The translations under genes and the position numbers were made by a program. Of a stretch of DNA of 64,000 nt, positions 55,398-62,649 are shown piece by piece. Below the pieces are notes generated by a model, which was given only the letters and a program-made list of their open reading frames with translations, searched no databases and was not told the DNA's origin. How positions within the stretch are numbered: position 1 is the stretch's first letter; every line of letters starts with the position of its first letter. This DNA comes from a virus: the IMG/VR virus record IMGVR_UViG_3300022562_002256, positions 62,001-126,000 of that record; one strand, 5' to 3'.

Positions 55398-55583
55398 TTA
55401 GGCGTTGAGGATGGCGGCTTCGGCCGCGGCGAAGTGGGTGGTGGCTTCGATGCGCCACTCGGCGAGGATGCTGCGGTCGACGTACCCGTCGGCGAAGCCG
55501 GCGAGGCTGTTGATGATGTCCATCGCCTCATCGAGGTCACGGCCGATGGCGTCGAGTTTCTCATTGCGGGCTGCGTCGTTCAT
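55398..55583 (-). CDS. Small acidic helical protein, 61 aa, leaderless
   Basis: ATG 55583, 13 nt after the GC of site F. NDAARNEKLDAIGRDLDEA and RIEATTHFAAAEAAIL form two helices. Structural or inhibitor peptide; unknown. Confidence 0.6.
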   Translation of the reverse strand: MNDAARNEKLDAIGRDLDEAMDIINSLAGFADGYVDRSILAEWRIEATTHFAAAEAAILNA

Positions 55584-55595
55584 GTCCGGCCGTCT

Positions 55596-55611
55596 TGCAC
55601 GCATCGTGCCA
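55596..55611 (-). promoter_or_regulatory. Sigma-54-like site F
   Basis: TGGCACGATGCGTGCA read leftward; GC to ATG 55583 is 13 nt. Confidence 0.6.
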
Positions 55612-55715
55612 AGGTGGTGGGGCGCAAAGCGGACTTCCCACGCCTCGCGTTTGCGGCACGTTTCGGGGCGAACAGCACGCACCGCCGATTCTGGACTATC
55701 ATCCCAGCGCGCAAA

Positions 55716-55817
55716 CGTTTGCGCGTCGATTTTGCCAGGTTGGTGAATCCGCTCACGGTGGCACGCACGATCTAGCACTCAAGTGGCTGCCATCAGGCGC
55801 CGGTAAATTCTGCCGGC
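55716..55817 (+). repeat. 102-nt inverted repeat, left copy
   Basis: Nearly identical to the complement of 57667-57768 at both ends: CGTTTGCGCGTCGATTTTG at the start and GATCTAGCACTCAAGTGGCT, then GCCATCAGGCGCCGGTAAAT and TCTGCCGGC at the end; the middle diverges. The part AGCACTCAAGTGGCTGCCA also occurs at 44417. Confidence 0.8.
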
Positions 55818-55855
55818 TAAACGCAAGAAGTGCGCGGGCGGTGGGGCGTGAGGAT

Positions 55856-55957
55856 GGCACGGCGCGGGGGTGGCGGCGTGACCCCTGACGCACGGGTGCG
55901 TTAATCTGCGGCGATTTGCGATCGAGCGCCGCTCAACCGCCACCCCCGCGCCGTGCC
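55856..55957. other. 21-bp perfect stem with 60-nt loop
   Basis: GGCACGGCGCGGGGGTGGCG plus G (55856-55876) pairs with 55937-55957. The loop contains ACGCACGGGTGCGT, itself a dyad. It ends 9 nt before site G. RNA structure or a protein-DNA assembly site; the sequence cannot decide. Confidence 0.6.
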
Positions 55958-55965
55958 GCTCGCCG

Positions 55966-55981
55966 TGGCACGGTTAGTGCA
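55966..55981 (+). promoter_or_regulatory. Sigma-54-like site G
   Basis: TGGCACGGTTAGTGCA; GC to ATG 55994 is 13 nt. Confidence 0.6.
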
Positions 55982-55993
55982 TTATTGTCGGTC

Positions 55994-56191
55994 ATGAACC
56001 GCCCCGCGAACCTCGCCGACGCCCGTCAGACCTACCGCGCCCTCCGCCTTGCCACCACCCGCCACACGGCGGCCGATTTTGATGATCTCGCTCGGTCTAT
56101 TGCTAGCGAACTCGCCGACGGTGAGGACATCACCCCGGGGCTATGGGTAGATGCCGCTTATATCCTCCACAGCGGCCGAGACTACGCATGA
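55994..56191 (+). CDS. Small hypothetical protein, 65 aa, leaderless
   Basis: ATG 55994 with 2-nt predicted leader. NLADARQTYRALRLATTRH and LARSIASELADGEDITPGL, helical. Its end overlaps the convergent gene by 51 nt. Confidence 0.6.
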   Translation: MNRPANLADARQTYRALRLATTRHTAADFDDLARSIASELADGEDITPGLWVDAAYILHSGRDYA

Positions 56192-56419
56192 AAGACGCCA
56201 CGTCATCCGGGCTGCCTTGCGGCGCCCGCTGGACGCCAATTGCAGGCGGTCACCCAAGGCGGTTACAGCCTCGCCAACCGCAGTGAACGTGGTCGTAGGG
56301 TACTTCTCAAGTAACCACTTGAGTTGCTCGGAGGTAGTGCGACCCCGCGTGCCGCCGTGGAGGTAGAATTTATAGAGCGCTCGCGCGAGATCATCGAGCG
56401 CTGCTGAGTTCACCGTCAT
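56141..56419 (-). CDS. Hypothetical protein, 92 aa, leaderless
   Basis: ATG 56419, 15 nt after the GC of site H. LDDLARALYKFYLHGGTRG, TTSEQLKWLLEKYPTTTFT look real; the last 25 residues lie antisense to the 55994 gene. Unknown function. Confidence 0.55.
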   Translation of the reverse strand: MTVNSAALDDLARALYKFYLHGGTRGRTTSEQLKWLLEKYPTTTFTAVGEAVTALGDRLQLASSGRRKAARMTWRLSCVVSAAVEDISGIYP

Positions 56420-56433
56420 GGTCGCCGTCGCTA

Positions 56434-56449
56434 TGCACGCTGCGTGCCA
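56434..56449 (-). promoter_or_regulatory. Sigma-54-like site H
   Basis: TGGCACGCAGCGTGCA read leftward. CCATGGTGAAGGA overlaps its upstream end and is repeated at 56496-56508. Confidence 0.55.
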
Positions 56450-56521
56450 TGGTGAAGGATACCGCATCTGCCTTGCGCATGGGTCGCAGCGCTCCGCCAT
56501 GGTGAAGGAACGGTCGCCGGG

Positions 56522-56537
56522 TGGCACGGCTCGTGCA
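56522..56537 (+). promoter_or_regulatory. Sigma-54-like site I
   Basis: TGGCACGGCTCGTGCA; GC to ATG 56550 is 13 nt. Confidence 0.6.
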
Positions 56538-56549
56538 AGACGGGCAGGC

Positions 56550-56801
56550 ATGACGACCACCAAACAGACCACGGCGGAAAAGTTCGCGACAGCGTGGGCG
56601 GAGTCCGTTCGCACCAACAGCCCGCTCGACGAGATGGGCATCGATCTCCTCGCCGATACCAAGAACAGGGTCGGCGTGTTCCCCGACGGCAGCGCCGTCG
56701 TGCTCCTCTACATCACCAGCGAAACTGGTTTCGCTGGTGCCGCCGTGGTCGCCAAAGCATCCGAGGCCGACGCCCGCGCTGCGCTGGCGGCCAACATCTG
56801 A
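56550..56801 (+). CDS. Hypothetical protein, 83 aa, leaderless
   Basis: ATG 56550. TTAEKFATAWAESVRTNSP, then a beta stretch (GVFPDGSAVVLLYITSETG) and an Ala-rich helix. Precedes the Fis-like gene by 7 nt, so the two are co-expressed. Confidence 0.6.
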   Translation: MTTTKQTTAEKFATAWAESVRTNSPLDEMGIDLLADTKNRVGVFPDGSAVVLLYITSETGFAGAAVVAKASEADARAALAANI

Positions 56802-56808
56802 GGACGCC

Positions 56809-57666
56809 ATGAGCACCCATCCCACACCCAAAATCACCAGGCAGGAAGTCCGCTGGATCCCGCTGCCGGACAGCAAAACGATTGACGTCTCGGGTCGCCC
56901 CGCGCGACTCTGGACGCTCTACGGCCCCGGTCGCGATGACCCGGCCGTGCCGCCCCAACTGCCCATCACCCCGGTCCATCACCATGGGGCATTCCTAGAG
57001 GACGAGACGCACGACTGGATCGTGCGCGGCAATACCCTGCGGTACTTCAGTCGCGTCACAGACCGAGGGACATGGGTGTTGCTCGAGTACGAGGATGCCC
57101 CTCCCCTCCCTTCCACCTCGTCGTCCACCCCCCTCACGCTTTCGGGACTCCTCGCCGCCGTAGAAACCGCGCGCGGCAACCGACAAGCTGCCGCGCGCGC
57201 CCTTGGCCTGCCGCTGCGTACATTCCACCGCCGCGTCGACGAGCTCGGCAGGGAAGCGGTCGACGAGTTGACCGCTCGTCTGGCTGCCGACGGACGCCTC
57301 GATTCTGCCACACGCCGCGGCACCGGGCACGCCCACAGCGCGCTCGCCGTACGGCAGGCATGGGATGCCCATCCGACTAACCGCGAGGCCGCCGCGCGGG
57401 CGCTGGGGGTGTGCGTTCGGGTGGCACTCCGGCTGGCCAAGCGCCACGGAGTCCATGTGCCGCGACCACCACGCTCAGCCACGTCACCGTGCCCCACAGT
57501 GGATTTCGTCTGCGCTCAATGTGGTGCGCGTCACCCGCGAGCGTGGCCGTCGCACAGCCTTCAGTGTCCGGCATGTGGCGGCGATGCATTCCGGCAAGGG
57601 GTGACAGCCCCGGGCGGCGACTCTGACTTGAGGCCGCCCGCGCCCCCATGCAAGTCTTGCGCTTAG
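56809..57666 (+). CDS. Fis-type HTH protein with zinc ribbon (regulator candidate)
   Basis: 285 aa, ATG 56809 after GAGGA. Residues 110-146 (LSGLLAAVETARGNRQAAA, RALGLPLRTFHRRVDEL) match the HTH_8 domain that binds DNA in Fis and sigma-54 activators (N-R-x-x-A-A-R-x-L-G-x-x-x-R-T-x-x-R-x). A second copy follows at about 182-214 (NREAAARALGVCVRVALRL). A ribbon, CAQCGA and CPACGG, lies at 235-257. There is no AAA+ domain. It sits among sigma-54-like sites, between the two inverted repeats. Confidence 0.75.
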   Translation: MSTHPTPKITRQEVRWIPLPDSKTIDVSGRPARLWTLYGPGRDDPAVPPQLPITPVHHHGAFLEDETHDWIVRGNTLRYFSRVTDRGTWVLLEYEDAPPLPSTSSSTPLTLSGLLAAVETARGNRQAAARALGLPLRTFHRRVDELGREAVDELTARLAADGRLDSATRRGTGHAHSALAVRQAWDAHPTNREAAARALGVCVRVALRLAKRHGVHVPRPPRSATSPCPTVDFVCAQCGARHPRAWPSHSLQCPACGGDAFRQGVTAPGGDSDLRPPAPPCKSCA

Positions 57667-57768
57667 GCCGGCAGAATTTACCGGCACCTGATGGCAGCCA
57701 CTTGAGCGCTAGATCGTATGCAAGGTCGTGACCAACTTCACCAACTCGCCAAAATCGACGCGCAAACG
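57667..57768 (-). repeat. 102-nt inverted repeat, right copy
   Basis: Complement of 55716-55817. With it, it brackets 55.8-57.7 kb, and it lies about 100-200 nt upstream of site J. The end GCCGG-N9-CCGGC could form a hairpin just after the Fis-like stop. Confidence 0.8.
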
Positions 57769-57864
57769 GTGCGTTGCTTCTCTCCGACCCGGGGTGCTGC
57801 CCCGAGCAGGCATCATGCAGCGACACGTGACCCCCATTTGGTACTCGCCACGCCCTGCAGCCTG

Positions 57865-57880
57865 TGGCACGGTGCGTGCA
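57865..57880 (+). promoter_or_regulatory. Sigma-54-like site J
   Basis: TGGCACGGTGCGTGCA; GC to ATG 57894 is 14 nt. Confidence 0.6.
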
Positions 57881-57893
57881 TACGATCTCCGCC

Positions 57894-58127
57894 ATGCTCA
57901 TGCTCGCCGACCGAATCGCAAATATAGTCATGACCATCCACGCCGACCCCGCCGCCTGGCTGCTGGAGGCGCGTCGCCTCTGCGACCGGGCGGGGTTGTC
58001 GCCTGCACGCGCGATTGTCCTTCCCGGGACGCTTGCGGCGGTGGCGCGAGCCATCGTCGAGGAAGCACAGAAGCAAGGGCGCTTCCAGCAGCTCGATGCT
58101 GCTGTGACCGCCATGGAGCAGCCATGA
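57894..58127 (+). CDS. Hypothetical protein, 77 aa, leaderless
   Basis: ATG 57894. LADRIANIVMTIHADPAAW, LLEARRLCDRAGLSPARAI, helical. First gene of a four-gene run ending with the C5 methyltransferase. Confidence 0.6.
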   Translation: MLMLADRIANIVMTIHADPAAWLLEARRLCDRAGLSPARAIVLPGTLAAVARAIVEEAQKQGRFQQLDAAVTAMEQP

Positions 58128-58558
58128 CGACCGATATCCGCCGTGGAGACCGCATGGTCTTGGTGGCGGGGTCATGGCCCCGCCAGGTTGTAGCCGTGGC
58201 GGCAGTCGACGGCGATGGTTCCGTAGAAGCCCCCACAGGGGTAGCCGGGGCACTGGAGTGGTGGAGCCCTAACGGCCGCCGGCGCGGGGGGTTACGGACC
58301 GATACGCGCCGGCTCGTGCCACCAACCCCCGCGCTGCTCACGCGCCTCAGCGAGCGTCTTTTGTGGGAGGTGGCGGGCCGGCTCGCAACCGAGCTTGAGG
58401 ACGCCACAACGCACGGGCTACCTCCCACGGGCGAGGCGCTGGTCGCCTTTGTAGACCACCTGCGGGCGGCGCGGGAGATGCTGGACACCCGTGCTCAGGC
58501 CACACTGGCGGTCGACGCTTGTGGCCGACCACTCTACGCTCCCGAGGAGACACCATGA
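58124..58558 (+). CDS. Hypothetical protein, 144 aa, paralogue of the next
   Basis: ATG 58124 (ATGA). IRRGDRMVLVAGSWPRQVV, LEWWSPNGRRRGG, RRLVPPTPAL, then a helical C-terminus. The beta-rich first half aligns with the next protein. Small adaptor domain of unknown role. Confidence 0.6.
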   Translation: MTTDIRRGDRMVLVAGSWPRQVVAVAAVDGDGSVEAPTGVAGALEWWSPNGRRRGGLRTDTRRLVPPTPALLTRLSERLLWEVAGRLATELEDATTHGLPPTGEALVAFVDHLRAAREMLDTRAQATLAVDACGRPLYAPEETP

Positions 58559-58938
58559 GCACGCAATTCGCGGTGGGTGAAGAGGCCATCCTTCTGGAGG
58601 GCGGCAAGCCCGTGGCGGTTGTCGCCATCATCAAGGTCACCCCGGGGGGACTTGTTGACGCCACGACGGGGTGGAATAGCCAAACCGAACGATGGAACGC
58701 CGATGGGTCTCCCCGCGGTAGCAGCTACCGTGGCTTCAGGTTACGCCGACTCGTGGTGCCTACCCCGTCACTCCGCGGGGAGGCCATCGCGAACACACAG
58801 CGCGCCGCGGTGCGGAAGGCGCTGGATGCGCTATCGAAGGCGACAATGGACGTTCTGCCGGCTGATGTGCTCCCCGATGTCATCCAGCACCTCGATGCCG
58901 CCATCGCCGCCATCGGGTCACGAGCGAGCAATGCGTGA
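58555..58938 (+). CDS. Hypothetical protein, 127 aa, paralogue of the previous
   Basis: ATG 58555 (ATGA). FAVGEEAILLEGGKPVAVV, then RWNADGSPRGSSYRGF and RRLVVPTPSL follow the same pattern as the 58124 protein, with a helical end. Overlaps the methyltransferase by 8 nt. Confidence 0.6.
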   Translation: MSTQFAVGEEAILLEGGKPVAVVAIIKVTPGGLVDATTGWNSQTERWNADGSPRGSSYRGFRLRRLVVPTPSLRGEAIANTQRAAVRKALDALSKATMDVLPADVLPDVIQHLDAAIAAIGSRASNA

Positions 58939-60271
58939 GATCATCGTTGACTGCTTCGCCGGCGGCGGTGGTGCCTCAACCGGAATCGAGCAGGCGCTCG
59001 GGCGGTCGCCGGACATCGCGATCAACCATGATCCAGAAGCCGTGGCGATGCATGCGGTCAACCATCCGGCGACGACGCACCTCTGCGGTGACGTCTGGGA
59101 CGTGAAGCCGCTTGACGCGACCCGGGGGCGACCGGTTGGGCTGCTTTGGGCCTCGCCAGACTGCAGACACTTCAGCAAGGCGAAGGGCGGTAAGCCGGTT
59201 GAAAAGCGCGTTCGGAGCCTCGCCTGGGTCGTTGTGAGGTGGGCGCGCGAGGTGCAACCGCGTGTGATCTGTCTCGAAAATGTCGAGGAGTTCGCCGACT
59301 GGGGCCCGCTCGTCGATGGGCGCCCGTGTCCTCTCCGAAAGGGCTTCACCTTTCGCCGCTGGGTCAAGGCTCTGGAGAAGGCCGGTTACCTTGTCGAGAC
59401 GCGCGATCTGCGCGCCTGCGACTTCGGGGCACCGACGATCCGCAAGCGCCTCTTCGTGGTCGCGCGCCGTGACGGGCTTCCCGCGGTCTGGCCAGCAGCG
59501 ACCCATGGCCGCGGGCTCCTCCCATACCGCACCGCGGCGGATTGCATCGACTGGAACATCCCTTGCCCGTCGATCTTCGATCGCAAGAAGCCGCTCGCCG
59601 CCAAGACGTTGCGCCGGATCGCGCGAGGGGTCCAGCGATACGTCGTCGACTCGCCCCACCCGTTCATCGTCCCGGGCACCGAGCCCACACCACTCGCTCT
59701 CCCACTCCAAGAATCGCTTTTCACGAACACCGATGACCCCGCATCTGGCGACCACGCCGGCGTAAGCGCCTTCCTGACCGACTACCTTGGCGGCGAAAGC
59801 GATGTCGCGCCATCAAGGCTTGGGTTGCATGCCATCCGCCCCGGCGCGGCGACCGACGTCGATCTCGTCGCATCCAGCCTGGTTCTATTCCACGGGTCGC
59901 GACGCGATGGTCAACCTATCGAGCGACCACTCCCCACTGTACGTGCTGGCGGCATGCATATTGCAGAGGTTCGCGCCTTCCTGGGCAGGCTTCGCTACGA
60001 GCACTCTCTTGCGGGGGGCGCCCCCGTCGTGATGATCGGCGCTGAGCCATACGGGATCGTTGATATCGGGATGCGTATGCTTTCGCCACGCGAGCTTTAC
60101 CGGGCTCAAGGCTTCGATGACGGCCATGTGATCGACGTCGATGCGAACGGCAAACGCCTCACCAAGGAGGCACAGGTGCGGCTGTGCGGCAACAGCGTGG
60201 TCCCCGCCGTCGCTCGCGCGATCGTTGTGGCAAACATGACCATGACGATGGCCGCCACCACGGCCGCGTGA
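58931..60271 (+). CDS. C5-cytosine DNA methyltransferase
   Basis: 446 aa. Motif I VDCFAGGGGASTG, motif IV ASPDCRHFSKAKGG with catalytic Cys78 (PDC instead of the usual PC), motif VI LENVEEF near 115-121, QVRLCGNSVVPAVARAI as motif X, and APTIRKRLFVVARR as motif VIII. PDC forms are typical of phage and proteobacterial enzymes. Its codon usage and position at the end of a run resemble a later acquisition; no endonuclease is adjacent. Confidence 0.93.
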   Translation: MREIIVDCFAGGGGASTGIEQALGRSPDIAINHDPEAVAMHAVNHPATTHLCGDVWDVKPLDATRGRPVGLLWASPDCRHFSKAKGGKPVEKRVRSLAWVVVRWAREVQPRVICLENVEEFADWGPLVDGRPCPLRKGFTFRRWVKALEKAGYLVETRDLRACDFGAPTIRKRLFVVARRDGLPAVWPAATHGRGLLPYRTAADCIDWNIPCPSIFDRKKPLAAKTLRRIARGVQRYVVDSPHPFIVPGTEPTPLALPLQESLFTNTDDPASGDHAGVSAFLTDYLGGESDVAPSRLGLHAIRPGAATDVDLVASSLVLFHGSRRDGQPIERPLPTVRAGGMHIAEVRAFLGRLRYEHSLAGGAPVVMIGAEPYGIVDIGMRMLSPRELYRAQGFDDGHVIDVDANGKRLTKEAQVRLCGNSVVPAVARAIVVANMTMTMAATTAA

Positions 60272-60285
60272 CCGTTGTTCAACCG

Positions 60286-60301
60286 CGGCACGGTTGATGC
60301 A
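60286..60301 (+). promoter_or_regulatory. Sigma-54-like site K (first base C)
   Basis: CGGCACGGTTGATGCA; GC to ATG 60316 is 15 nt. Weaker because the first T is C and the -13 pair differs. Confidence 0.5.
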
Positions 60302-60315
60302 TGCCACCACCCGCG

Positions 60316-60534
60316 ATGACCACACCGACCACAATTCACTACGCTGTCTGGGACATGCGCGGGCCCGAACCTGTGCTTCAAGCGCGTTGCCTCAACCAGC
60401 AACGCGGAGACGGGCTGTCCGCGCTCAGCACCTACACCAACTGCCCAGCATGTATCGCGCTCCGAGCCGCCGACGAGCGAACCGACAAAAACCGGTGTCA
60501 TACGGCGAGGGGCACCCCGCCACCGGGATGGTGA
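60316..60534 (+). CDS. Hypothetical protein, 72 aa, leaderless
   Basis: ATG 60316. IHYAVWDMRGPEPVLQARC, then TYTNCPACIALRAADE with a C-x2-C. An upstream ATG (60301) overlaps the GC box and is not used under the sigma-54 model. Confidence 0.55.
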   Translation: MTTPTTIHYAVWDMRGPEPVLQARCLNQQRGDGLSALSTYTNCPACIALRAADERTDKNRCHTARGTPPPGW

Positions 60535-60538
60535 CGTC

Positions 60539-61054
60539 ATGTGGCCACGGTCCAATCCATACATCGCCGACCGGCGCGCCGAGCGAGACCTCGCTCGGCA
60601 GGAGCTGCGACTGCAGTACGTGGCCAGCCAAAACAGGGTCTCCCGTATCGTCTGGGAGGCCGACGGCGCCCCGCTAAGTAAGGTCCGCTTGCTCCGAATA
60701 GCACACCAACGGGCGATCCAGTGTGAGTGCGAGAAGCAGATCGCCACTCTTCGCGAGTTGGACTACGAGGAATTCCTCCTGAGCAGGGGGGAGGCGCAAG
60801 CCCCGGCGCGGCGGCATCTCCCCTACGCGCTCCCCTACACGGTATTTCGAAAGCCCGCGGCAATCGAGCCCGCGGCAATCGAATCGCCATTCCAGTCATG
60901 GCGGGGATTCTTTCCGACAGGACCGGAGTGGCAATCCGAGGCGGCCCGGCGCGCCGAAGCGCGCCTGTATTTGTTTACGACCATGGCGCTTCGCCATCCA
61001 TGGCCCCGAAGCGCGTCGATGCCAACCACCGAGGATGCAGCCAATGACTCATGA
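60539..61054 (+). CDS. Hypothetical protein, 171 aa
   Basis: ATG 60539, 5 nt after the previous stop. Long charged helix (DRRAERDLARQELRLQYVA) and an internal repeat AAIEPAAIE. No family. Overlaps the next gene by 11 nt. Confidence 0.6.
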   Translation: MWPRSNPYIADRRAERDLARQELRLQYVASQNRVSRIVWEADGAPLSKVRLLRIAHQRAIQCECEKQIATLRELDYEEFLLSRGEAQAPARRHLPYALPYTVFRKPAAIEPAAIESPFQSWRGFFPTGPEWQSEAARRAEARLYLFTTMALRHPWPRSASMPTTEDAANDS

Positions 61055-61538
61055 CGATACGTTTGACCTCACTGAGACGCACATCAAGCTGCTCCGCGCG
61101 GCCCACGTCGACTGGAACGGCGGCGAGTTCGGGGCCCCATGCATCGACCCCAAGCGCCCCTATGGCAGCAGTGATGGTGTGCGCGACGTCGCGCGGGCCA
61201 TGGGGTGGCCTATCCCTCCCATCGATCCGCCGCGCGAGCCGTACGAAAAGTGGCTTCGGGGGATCCATCGTGAAACCGCGACAGCCCTTCAGATCGTTCT
61301 GTGCACGGGTTCGTTCACACCCGGGACCTATCGGCGGCGAGTGGAGTGGGACGCGCGCTCGTGGGAGTTGGTGCCGGCAGCGCGCGAGGTGCGGGAGCAC
61401 TACGAGATCATCTGCGGGGGCAACGTGGTCGGTTGCACGTGGGGTGACGATGGCAAGGCATCGGTGCTCGCCGAAGAACCGCGCGCGTCATTCCGGCTGG
61501 TCGAGCCATCGGCATGCATGTCGTGCGCGGCTGGGTGA
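61044..61538 (+). CDS. Hypothetical protein, 164 aa
   Basis: ATG 61044 after GAGGATG. TETHIKLLRAAHVDWNGGE, APCIDPKRPYGSSDGVRDV, AMGW is, from memory, a recurrent opening in phage and bacterial proteins of unknown function. Second half beta-rich with ACMSCAAG at the end. Confidence 0.7.
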   Translation: MTHDDTFDLTETHIKLLRAAHVDWNGGEFGAPCIDPKRPYGSSDGVRDVARAMGWPIPPIDPPREPYEKWLRGIHRETATALQIVLCTGSFTPGTYRRRVEWDARSWELVPAAREVREHYEIICGGNVVGCTWGDDGKASVLAEEPRASFRLVEPSACMSCAAG

Positions 61539-61559
61539 CGGCGTACCGTCACCCAGCCG
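61527..61559. terminator. Strong hairpin between convergent genes
   Basis: 15-bp perfect stem (GCGGCTGGGTGACGG with complement 61546-61560 less one base) and loop CGTA. The TGA of the 61044 gene is within the left arm. No long U-tract, but stem strength and position suggest it ends transcription from both sides. Confidence 0.55.
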
Positions 61560-61580
61560 CCACCACGTGGGCCGATCATC

Positions 61581-61943
61581 TCAGTCTTTCCAGTAGTATT
61601 CGGTTGGGTGGGCCAGCTCACCGCACCGCCACCGCTCGGCCGCGCGCTCCTCCTCCTTTGAGTAGGGTCGGCAGAGGTGCTGGATGCATCGAGCGCAGTG
61701 CCAACAATCATCGTCTCCGTCGCACGCTCGCACCGGCACACACAACCCGTCGTGACAGAACCCCGGGTGGTCCAGCGGAGTCGAACACGCAAGCCCCTCC
61801 CTTGCGGGGAGCACGGGGCCGGCGGGATCGAAATGTTTGCAAGGTGCGATGTTCCACGGTATGGACGGCCGCGAGGCCCTTACCGCCTCGTCGTCGACAC
61901 ACGCCGCGACCGCCATTAGCATTAGCAGTATCACCGGTCTCAT
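61581..61943 (-). CDS. Cys-rich lipoprotein
   Basis: 120 aa. Signal MRPVILLMLMAVAACVDDE with lipobox AVAAC; Asp at +2 and +3 may keep it in the inner membrane by the enterobacterial rule. The mature part has ten cysteines (GFCHDGLCVPVRACDGDDD, CWHCARCIQHLC), as in Dickkopf-like or small disulphide-rich Myxococcota lipoproteins. GAGGAG lies upstream of ATG 61943. Likely accessory surface gene. Confidence 0.72.
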   Translation of the reverse strand: MRPVILLMLMAVAACVDDEAVRASRPSIPWNIAPCKHFDPAGPVLPAREGLACSTPLDHPGFCHDGLCVPVRACDGDDDCWHCARCIQHLCRPYSKEEERAAERWRCGELAHPTEYYWKD

Positions 61944-62022
61944 CGAATTCTCCTCACACCGTGTAGCTGTGCAAATTGGGATGACGCGTCACCCCGCGTG
62001 TCACCCGCCTCGCCGTGCGGGT

Positions 62023-62649
62023 TCATGTCGACGCCCGTTCGGTCCCCGGGGGCGCCTCATCGTCGACCATCTCCCATGCCCGGCTGTAGACCACCTTTGC
62101 GAACAGCGCCGCGACGCCGGTCAACTGCTTGTACCTGAACACGGCGTCCTCCTCGATGCCGAGCTTCGTAGCGATGTCCGCGTCAGAAAGCCCCTGCTCG
62201 ACCAACTTGCGGATCAGGTCCGCATCCAAGTCCACTTGATGCACCCCGCGCGCTTTATTGAACCTCCACGTGGCAGCAAGCCGCTGCGCCATCGTCAGCC
62301 GGAGCATCACCAGGGGCAGGTAGTCACAGTCGAGCCACCCAACACCGAGCACGAGCTTGCGGTGTGCCCCGTCCACCACCACGAACCGCTCCTGGTCATC
62401 ATCCCAGATCACCACGATCGGGAAGCAGAAGCCGCTCTCGACGATGTTTTCGACGAGGCACTCGAGCTTATCCCCGCTCACGTTGTTAGGATTATACAGA
62501 TTTTCCAGAACAAGTACGGGGCGCACCAGCCAGGTGTTGCAGCACGGCACCTCGATCCGGCCGCGAGTGCGCGAGGTGATGAATACCGGCTCGAGTGCTG
62601 CGCGCGCCGCGTGAAACTGCTCAATCGTGTCGATGCACACTACCGACAT
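62023..62649 (-). CDS. ParB/Srx-fold protein, IbrB-like
   Basis: 208 aa from ATG 62649 (GAGGTGC 6 nt upstream; TGATG with the previous gene). ParB core: LVENIVESGFCFPIVVIWD, VVVDGAHRKLVLGVG with the G-x-H-R motif of the ParB/Srx nucleotide-binding fold, then an HTH (DADIATKLGIEEDAVFRYK). Directly after a PAPS-reductase-like gene it matches the two-gene IbrA/IbrB arrangement. In E. coli ibrAB activates eib genes; the biochemical role is unknown. Confidence 0.8.
   Translation of the reverse strand: MSVVCIDTIEQFHAARAALEPVFITSRTRGRIEVPCCNTWLVRPVLVLENLYNPNNVSGDKLECLVENIVESGFCFPIVVIWDDDQERFVVVDGAHRKLVLGVGWLDCDYLPLVMLRLTMAQRLAATWRFNKARGVHQVDLDADLIRKLVEQGLSDADIATKLGIEEDAVFRYKQLTGVAALFAKVVYSRAWEMVDDEAPPGTERAST

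Larger units (their letters stand above)
55584..55993. other. 410-nt regulatory region without a gene
   Basis: Between two divergent leaderless genes. It holds sigma-54-like sites F (leftward) and G (rightward), the palindrome CGCGCAAACGTTTGCGCG at 55708-55725, the left copy of the 102-nt inverted repeat and a 21-bp stem-loop at 55856-55957. Shadow frames here lack any sensible product. Confidence 0.6.
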
